From positions 1 through 36,869 of the forward strand of contig CAMBMO010000022.1 of NCBI GenBank assembly GCA_945868805.1: a DNA stretch of 36,869 bases. The letters are read 5' to 3'. The number at the start of each line of letters is the position of its first letter. Position 1 is the stretch's first letter. This document shows positions 31,949-36,869 of this stretch, piece by piece. Both the position numbers and the translations under genes were made by a program. The notes beneath the pieces were generated by a model. The model did no database searches. It was not told where the DNA came from and saw nothing but the letters and a program-made list of their open reading frames with translations. The stretch comes from Singulisphaera sp. GP187. Lineage in GTDB: Bacteria > Planctomycetota > Phycisphaerae > Phycisphaerales > SM1A02.

Positions 31949-33040
31949 CTATCCCTTCTCGGTTTCCGGTGGGGCGAATGCCTGACGAAGGAGCGACGCG
32001 CGAACTTCCCGTTCCATCAGGTCGCCTTCGAGTGCGCGTGGATCGATGATCGAAAGGTGGGCTGGTTGCACCTGCAACAAGAGTCGCTGAACGAGTGAGA
32101 GATCGATCGGGAGCAATCCCATCACGACCCCGAATCGGACCCGGCTGAGATCCTTGGTCGCATCGTCGGCTTTCTGGTGATAACGGGAAATCAAGTTTCC
32201 CAGTGCGTGGTGCACAATGTCCATGATGCGAGTGTGATGTCGAGCGACTGCCGCGACGCGTGCGTCGCGCTCGTATCCAATGAGACGTGGGAGCACGACC
32301 GAGTGAAACTCCTCGAGAAGTTGCTTCTCCGGTGATCCAAGTGTGTTCTGATTGGAAAACTGGAAGAAATCACCGATCGATTCCGATCCCTCACCGTAGT
32401 AGCCGCGAACGGCGACATGCAAGTCTCTCGCGGCGCGTTTGACCTGGTCGACTTGCTTCATGATTACGATGCCTGGAAGGTGGAGCATCGCGCTCATGCG
32501 AATTCCCGAACCGACATTTGTCGGACACGCCGTCAGGTACCCCCAGCGTGGGTGAAATGAAAAACTCATCGTCTCGGCGAGAGAATGCTCTAGTTTGAAC
32601 GCCGACTCGAAGGCATCGGGCAGTCTGGATCCTGCACACAAGGACTGAATTCGAAGGTGATCCTCTTCGTTGACCATGACGCTCGACTGCTCGTCCGTCG
32701 AGAGCGCGAGCGCACGAGGACCCTCCGCATTCGCGAACTGGCGTGAGACCAGATGACGCTCCGAGAGCAGGATCCGATCGCGCGAGTTTGCCGAGGGCAG
32801 GTCGATCCAACGAAGTCCTCCTCCGCCCTCGGATCCTTCGTTCGCGCCAACTTGTCGCGGGCATCGGTCGACGGCGCGACGAACGACGCGCAGGATTTCT
32901 TGACGAACGGGATTGCTCGCCCGCGGCAGGAATGGGAACCCCGAGATATTGCGAGCGAGGCGTACTCGACTCGTCACCACCACATCGCAGTCCGGTCCGA
33001 TCTGCGACATCGCTGCGGAAAATGGCTGTGCGGGATTCAT
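31949..33040 (-). CDS. mcsB: Protein arginine kinase McsB
   Basis: A 363-residue guanido kinase-fold protein. SRVRLARNISGFPF (about 24-37), NEEDHLRIQ, RGYYGEGSES and FQFSNQNTLGSPEKQLLEEF are the McsB/phosphagen kinase signatures, including Arg residues that bind ATP phosphates. In Firmicutes McsB phosphorylates arginines and marks proteins for ClpCP. The start overlaps the mcsA stop as ATGA. In this window it travels with kdsA and mcsA, without ctsR or clpC. Met11 is an alternative start but the coupled ATG at 33040 is favoured. Confidence 0.95.
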   Translation of the reverse strand: MNPAQPFSAAMSQIGPDCDVVVTSRVRLARNISGFPFLPRASNPVRQEILRVVRRAVDRCPRQVGANEGSEGGGGLRWIDLPSANSRDRILLSERHLVSRQFANAEGPRALALSTDEQSSVMVNEEDHLRIQSLCAGSRLPDAFESAFKLEHSLAETMSFSFHPRWGYLTACPTNVGSGIRMSAMLHLPGIVIMKQVDQVKRAARDLHVAVRGYYGEGSESIGDFFQFSNQNTLGSPEKQLLEEFHSVVLPRLIGYERDARVAAVARHHTRIMDIVHHALGNLISRYHQKADDATKDLSRVRFGVVMGLLPIDLSLVQRLLLQVQPAHLSIIDPRALEGDLMEREVRASLLRQAFAPPETEKG

Positions 33041-33549
33041 CCTGGTGTCTTCGCTGGGTCTGGAGAATCCAGCGCCTTTAATTCGTCGCGCAGTTTCGCT
33101 GCACGTTCATATTGCTCCGCCGAAATTGCCGCATCCAAGTCGCGCATCAACTTCGCACGCAGGATCTGAATGCGCTCTGCCTCGACTCCGCCATCGGGAC
33201 TCTGCCCGAGATGGTGCGTCGCGCCACCTTGCGCGCGCGAGATGATCTGTTCGAGCATCGGCATGAACGCCTCATAGCAGGCTGGGCAACCGAGCATTCC
33301 CGTCTTCCGAAACGCCGTGAATGTCAATCCGCACGCCACGCAAGACTGCGTTCGCTCCTTCAATTTCGTTCCTTCAACCTTGGCGATCTCTGCCAGCTTT
33401 GGCATGATGTCGGCGATCGGTTGATCGATGGGTAGGGGATATCCCGCGGCGATTGCGTGTTCTGCGCAGAGGTGAACCTCGGTCGCTGATGGTCCCTTGA
33501 TCACCGTTTCATGGACGATCGCGGCCTTCTCGCATTGGTCGCACTTCAT
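33037..33549 (-). CDS. mcsA: McsA-like zinc-finger protein with UVR motif, activator of McsB
   Basis: A 170-residue protein from ATG 33549. Two zinc-binding modules are visible: CDQC at 3-6 with a following CAEH, and CVAC with a later CPAC. The C-terminal UVR motif (MRDLDAAISAEQYERAAKLR) ends the protein. In Firmicutes McsA is the activator of the arginine kinase McsB. The ATG overlaps the kdsA stop and the stop overlaps the mcsB start. The open frame reaches back to 33663 but that stretch is a shadow of kdsA. Confidence 0.93.
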   Translation of the reverse strand: MKCDQCEKAAIVHETVIKGPSATEVHLCAEHAIAAGYPLPIDQPIADIMPKLAEIAKVEGTKLKERTQSCVACGLTFTAFRKTGMLGCPACYEAFMPMLEQIISRAQGGATHHLGQSPDGGVEAERIQILRAKLMRDLDAAISAEQYERAAKLRDELKALDSPDPAKTPG

Positions 33550-34376
33550 CGGTTCGCCACCACACGTCGAATCGATGCGAGTTGCTGCAGGAGCGCTGGC
33601 ATCTGATCGAGTGGTTGAATTGTCGCACGGTCGCTCTGGGATGATGCTGGATTGGGATGGCACTCGATGAAGATCGCGTCGACTCCCGCGGCGACTGCAG
33701 CGCGCGCAAGGAGTGGCGCGTGCTCAGGATTTCCGCCACTGGTCGATCCCTCGCCAGGTCGCTGGGTCGAGTGACTCACGTCGAAGCAAACGGGCACGCC
33801 CATCGTCAGCATTTCCCCGACTCCCGCAAAGTCATTCACCAATCTGTGATAGCCAAAGAAAGTTCCGCGTTCGGTCAGCATGATCTGGCTCGCACCTGAC
33901 GCCCGCAGTTTCTCGATCGCGCCGCCCATCTCTGATGGTGCCATGAACTGACCCTTCTTGATATTGACCGCGCGACCAGTTGCCGCCGCCGCCGCAAGCA
34001 GATCCGTCTGACGAGCCAAGAACGCTGGAATCTGCAAGATGTCGACGGCCTGCGCGACGCGCGCCGCCTGTCCCGGTTCGTGGATGTCGGTCGTCACCAC
34101 AACCCCGAATGCGCTCTTCAGGATCGCGAGCATTTCACAACCGCGTTCGAGGCCTGGTCCGCGGGAACTCTTCACACTCGAGCGATTCGCCTTGTCGAAA
34201 CTGGCTTTAAAGACAAACGAGAGCCCCGATTGCAGGCATGCATCGCGGATCGTCTCGCAGATTTGTCTGTTGATCTCGTCCGATTCGAGGACGCAAGGGC
34301 CGGCAATGACGACGAGCGGACCGCGTCCAAACGGTGGTGCGGACTGCGAAAAAAACTGGTTCGCGTCAAATGCCAT
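33546..34376 (-). CDS. kdsA: 3-deoxy-8-phosphooctulonate synthase (KDO 8-P synthase)
   Basis: A 276-residue enzyme that condenses phosphoenolpyruvate with arabinose 5-phosphate for the Kdo of lipopolysaccharide. The motifs VVIAGPCVLESD, FKASFDKANRSS, RGPGLERG, CFDVSHSTQRPGE and FIECHPNP are typical. Cys28 in AGPC marks the metal-dependent class; the metal-independent E. coli form has Asn here. The cytoplasmic enzyme fits the lipid A genes earlier in the window. It is the first gene of kdsA-mcsA-mcsB, with no Shine-Dalgarno ahead of ATG 34376 (AACCATAAAA). The 150 bases to the divergent gene hold the promoters. Confidence 0.95.
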   Translation of the reverse strand: MAFDANQFFSQSAPPFGRGPLVVIAGPCVLESDEINRQICETIRDACLQSGLSFVFKASFDKANRSSVKSSRGPGLERGCEMLAILKSAFGVVVTTDIHEPGQAARVAQAVDILQIPAFLARQTDLLAAAAATGRAVNIKKGQFMAPSEMGGAIEKLRASGASQIMLTERGTFFGYHRLVNDFAGVGEMLTMGVPVCFDVSHSTQRPGEGSTSGGNPEHAPLLARAAVAAGVDAIFIECHPNPASSQSDRATIQPLDQMPALLQQLASIRRVVANR

Positions 34377-34424
34377 TTTTATGGTTTTCCGAGAAAAGAA
34401 CCGTTGGAAAAGTCGTTGGGGCGA

Positions 34425-34454
34425 TTGGCATCACCTTTGAATTTATCCGATAGT
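34425..34454 (+). promoter_or_regulatory. Possible sigma-70 promoter of the DUF1444-like gene
   Basis: TTGGCA (34425-34430) and GATAGT (34449-34454) match five and four of six consensus bases at 18-base spacing. Transcription would start near 34461, leaving a leader of about 65 bases. No experimental support. Confidence 0.35.
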
Positions 34455-34512
34455 TGGATTGAAGGTGCGCATGATTGACGCATCCCTCAGGCAGACGGAC
34501 CTAGGCAGTTCC

Positions 34513-34526
34513 AAGGAGGTGATCCA
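34513..34526 (+). promoter_or_regulatory. Exceptionally long Shine-Dalgarno sequence
   Basis: AAGGAGGTGATCCA is the exact complement of the common bacterial 16S rRNA 3' end (TGGATCACCTCCTT). The GGAGG core ends seven bases before GTG 34527, an ideal spacing, and it decides that start. Most other genes here have weak or no Shine-Dalgarno sites. Confidence 0.85.
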
Positions 34527-35336
34527 GTGGACGAATCGAACAAAGAGCAATTTCCCGATGACTGGCAGGCGTTTACCGAAGTGATCGGGAGCCTGTTAAA
34601 AGGTTGGTACGAGCAACGCCCCATTCACATCGTCTCTCCACTCAAGCTGTCAATCGACGGCAAGGCGATGGGCTTGGACAACCTCTATCGAATGATCCAT
34701 CAAGATCCTGACCGGGGATTCGCATTCGTTCGGAGCTATTTCGAACGCATTTTCGAAGGCGACTCGGTGGGAGCGACTCTGATTCCATTTGCCGTCGCTC
34801 GCCACCGCATCATGCCAAGAATTCAACCCGAATCGATTTTCGACGGCGTTGATCGGCAGTCGATCGCTCACCTGCCGTGGGTCAATGGAACGGTGATTGT
34901 CTTTGTCCTCGACATGCCCGAAATGACCGTCAGTGTCTCGACTGAGCAAATGGTTCGCTGGGGAATTGGCCCCGAGGACCTGGAAGAAATCGCCCGTCAG
35001 AATCTCGGTTCGTACGCGCCTGACTTGCAAGTGCAGGTCATCGCCAGTCACGACGGTGGGCGTGCGGCGCTCTTGTCGTTGAAGGATGGCTATGACGCGG
35101 CAAGACTGCTCTTGTCAAAGTTGCATGAACGACTCGCGAAGGAACTCCGAGGTGATTTCTATGTTGCCACCCCAGCGCGAGATGTTTTCATCGCGCTCTC
35201 CTACGGACCCGAGCCATTTATCGATCGTGTGAGGGCGAGAATTGCGCGCGACTACTCGCGACTTCCCTATCCGATCACAAGCGACTTTTTTATCGTTACG
35301 CGCGATGGCGTCGCAGGAACTGCGAAGGCGGCGTAG
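34527..35336 (+). CDS. DUF1444-like protein
   Basis: A 269-residue soluble protein starting with GTG behind a very strong ribosome-binding site. Layout and motifs (FIVTRDGVAG near the C-terminus, MVRWGIGPEDLEEIARQNLG in the middle) recall the DUF1444/YtpQ family, whose function is unknown. I make this assignment from memory of the family pattern, so treat it as tentative. No signal peptide or membrane helix is seen. The gene diverges from kdsA and is followed after 38 bases by a 61-residue ORF. Confidence 0.78.
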   Translation: MDESNKEQFPDDWQAFTEVIGSLLKGWYEQRPIHIVSPLKLSIDGKAMGLDNLYRMIHQDPDRGFAFVRSYFERIFEGDSVGATLIPFAVARHRIMPRIQPESIFDGVDRQSIAHLPWVNGTVIVFVLDMPEMTVSVSTEQMVRWGIGPEDLEEIARQNLGSYAPDLQVQVIASHDGGRAALLSLKDGYDAARLLLSKLHERLAKELRGDFYVATPARDVFIALSYGPEPFIDRVRARIARDYSRLPYPITSDFFIVTRDGVAGTAKAA

Positions 35337-35374
35337 CAGTATTGCTGCAAGTTCAGGTCGGGTAAGTTGGGGCG

Positions 35375-35560
35375 ATGAAAGTCGAACCCATCCTCGCCGA
35401 ACTCAATCGCCAGCGCAACGATCTCTCGAAGGATCCAACAGACATCGAGTGGTTCGCGCTTCATCACGCGTTCTGCTTCATTTCGTATCACTTGGCGGAC
35501 TTTCAGAAGTATCTCGATGAAGTCGTGAAGCCGGGCGATCCGAAGCCGACGCCGCAATAG
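35375..35560 (+). CDS. Small hypothetical protein (61 residues)
   Basis: Starts MKVEPILAELNRQRNDLSKD and contains DIEWFALHHAFCFISYHLAD, an aromatic- and His-rich central helix. It is soluble by appearance and unlike any family I recognise. Its place between two same-strand genes with short gaps, a G-rich stretch before ATG 35375 and normal codon use support a real gene. Confidence 0.6.
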   Translation: MKVEPILAELNRQRNDLSKDPTDIEWFALHHAFCFISYHLADFQKYLDEVVKPGDPKPTPQ

Positions 35561-35581
35561 GGACGGCGGTACCGTTGACGC

Positions 35582-36869
35582 ATGGTCACGGATAGACCGA
35601 CACTTCGACCCACGCTCGCGCAGTTGTACGGAAGTCGCACGATGCTCGTGCTTCTTGCGCTCGGTTTTTCTGGGGGCATTCCCAATCTTCTCGCAACGAG
35701 CATCGCGCCCGCGTGGACAACCGTTGCGGGATGGAGTCTCGAAGCGATCGGATTGCTCTGGCTCTTGCAGTTGCCGTACGCGCTGAAATTCTTGTGGGCA
35801 CCAGTTGTCGATCGAGTGAAGCTGCCGCTCGTCTCGTCGCTCGGTCAGAGGCGAAGTTGGATTCTTGTCAGTCAAGTGGCGGTGCTTGTCGGAGTTCTCG
35901 GCGTCGGAGCGTGGGGACCTGGGGAGTGGGTTGAAGGAGCGAGCGGTGCGTCGGGCCACGCGTGGATCTTCATGTCGATCTTGGTTGTGGTGGTCTTCTT
36001 CAGCGCGACGCAGGACATCGTGAGCGATGCGTATCGAGTCGAGGTGCTTTCACCGAGCCAGTTGGGAGCGGGTGCGGGTGTCTTTGTCAGCGGATATCGA
36101 TTGGCATATGTGGTGTTGGGTGCGGGGATATTGGCATCAGTCGAGTCATTGGGTTGGAATCTCGCGGTCGCGTCGCTCGCCCTACTCGCGCTTGTCGGAA
36201 TCATCGGGACTCTTCGCGCACAAGAGCCAGAATCTCGCGGCGCACCCGAACCGGGATTTCACGGCGCGGTTGTCGCACCGATCGCGATTCTGTGGGGTCA
36301 CTGGAAGTGGCGGCTCGTCGCGCTTGTGGCGTTCGTGCTTGTCTTTCGCTTGCCAGACCAATTGGCGAATGCGATGACGGCGCCGCTCTTGCTGAAGGGA
36401 CTCGGATACACGCCGGCGCAATTGGGATGGGTGAGGCAGGGATTCGGATTCTCATTGACGATTTGCGGCGCGCTCGCGGGTGGGTGGATGGTCGCGAGGT
36501 TCGGATTGATGAAGTGCCTCCTTGTCTTCGGTGCGTTGCAAGCGCTCAGTAACGGAGGGTTCCTTTTGCTCGCTGAAATCTTTCACGCGACAACGGCGAG
36601 TGCTCCAGCTATCGCGGCTCCGGTCGTGGCACTCCTGCCGGTGATCGCTCTAGAAAACTTCGCGGGTGGGCTCGTCACTGCGGGTTTTGTCGCATTCCTG
36701 ATGAGTGTCTGCGAGCGCAAGCAAGTCGCGACGCAGTACGCGATGCTGACTGCGTTGATGGCACTCAGCAGCGCAATCGGCGGACCGGTCAGCGGTTTGC
36801 TGACGAAGCAACTCGACTACCCGATGTTCTTTCTGCTGACGATTCTCGTCGGTGCTCCCGGCATGGCAC
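35582..36869 (+). CDS. AmpG-like MFS permease (C-terminus cut by window end)
   Basis: An open frame of 429 codons from ATG 35582 to the window end. It has many membrane segments. Two AmpG signatures are clear: LPYALKFLWAPVVDRVK (about 64-80), then a GQRRSWILVSQ motif, and SATQDIVSDAYRVEVL in the next loop. AmpG permeases import anhydromuropeptides for cell wall recycling; relatives carry other solutes, so the substrate is not certain. The start has no strong Shine-Dalgarno site. The stop codon is outside the window. Confidence 0.85.
   Translation, partial: MVTDRPTLRPTLAQLYGSRTMLVLLALGFSGGIPNLLATSIAPAWTTVAGWSLEAIGLLWLLQLPYALKFLWAPVVDRVKLPLVSSLGQRRSWILVSQVAVLVGVLGVGAWGPGEWVEGASGASGHAWIFMSILVVVVFFSATQDIVSDAYRVEVLSPSQLGAGAGVFVSGYRLAYVVLGAGILASVESLGWNLAVASLALLALVGIIGTLRAQEPESRGAPEPGFHGAVVAPIAILWGHWKWRLVALVAFVLVFRLPDQLANAMTAPLLLKGLGYTPAQLGWVRQGFGFSLTICGALAGGWMVARFGLMKCLLVFGALQALSNGGFLLLAEIFHATTASAPAIAAPVVALLPVIALENFAGGLVTAGFVAFLMSVCERKQVATQYAMLTALMALSSAIGGPVSGLLTKQLDYPMFFLLTILVGAPGMA

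Noticed and set aside
34513-34526. Fragment of a 16S rRNA gene
   Set aside because: Only the 14 bases match; sequence on either side does not continue the 16S 3' end, and the spacing to GTG is that of a ribosome-binding site.

Overview
The window looks like a chromosomal segment of a Gram-negative member of the Planctomycetota, most likely class Phycisphaerae. This is inferred from gene content: a lipid A cluster with an LpxC-FabZ fusion, a TPR protein carrying two RNA polymerase alpha C-terminal domains, a UVR-motif protein of a type I associate with planctomycetes, McsA/McsB, a class II DAHP synthase, and a vWA/ExbB/ExbD/ExbD operon. It reads as ordinary core chromosome. I see no insertion sequence, prophage, CRISPR array or integrase. 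Genes are very tightly packed; no stretch over 300 bases lacks a gene, and the largest gaps (about 120-155 bases) hold no recognisable gene. I found no convincing Rho-independent terminator.

Layout. 1-254 (-) is the start of shikimate dehydrogenase, cut by the window edge. 409-9582 (-) is an outer-membrane biogenesis operon, transcribed as bamA, two Skp/OmpH chaperones, lpxD, lpxC-fabZ, lpxA, a hypothetical protein and an M24 peptidase. Divergent from it is gcvT (+), converging on an RpoD-like sigma factor (-). 11902-12666 (+) is the UVR-motif protein. 12660-18189 (-) is a five-gene operon, each junction an overlap: TonB-like vWA protein, ExbB, ExbD, ExbD and a large exported helical protein. 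Upstream of it lies a DoxX-like membrane protein (-). 18869-18949 (+) is tRNA-Leu(UAG), followed by class II DAHP synthase. 20489-23806 (+) is a translationally coupled pair of ketoacyl synthases, the first lacking its whole active site, then a small membrane protein. 23931-30380 (+) carries NuoG, a decamer repeat array, a MATE transporter, the TPR/alpha-CTD protein, a SpoIID-domain lipoprotein and riboflavin synthase. A SpoIIE-type phosphatase (-) and pterin carbinolamine dehydratase (+) diverge at about 31645. 31949-34376 (-) is a kdsA-mcsA-mcsB operon. 34527 to the end (+) holds a DUF1444-like protein with an exceptional Shine-Dalgarno sequence, a 61-residue protein and an AmpG-like permease cut by the window end.

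How the parts fit. The bamA-skp-lpx block, kdsA and AmpG-like permease serve the outer membrane, lipopolysaccharide core and cell wall recycling. aroE and DAHP synthase belong to the shikimate pathway but sit far apart. The most unusual items are the ketoacyl synthase pair with a Glu in place of the nucleophile, the TonB-like vWA motor operon, the double alpha-CTD protein, the 14-base perfect anti-16S match ahead of 34527, and four independent short tandem repeats near gene ends.
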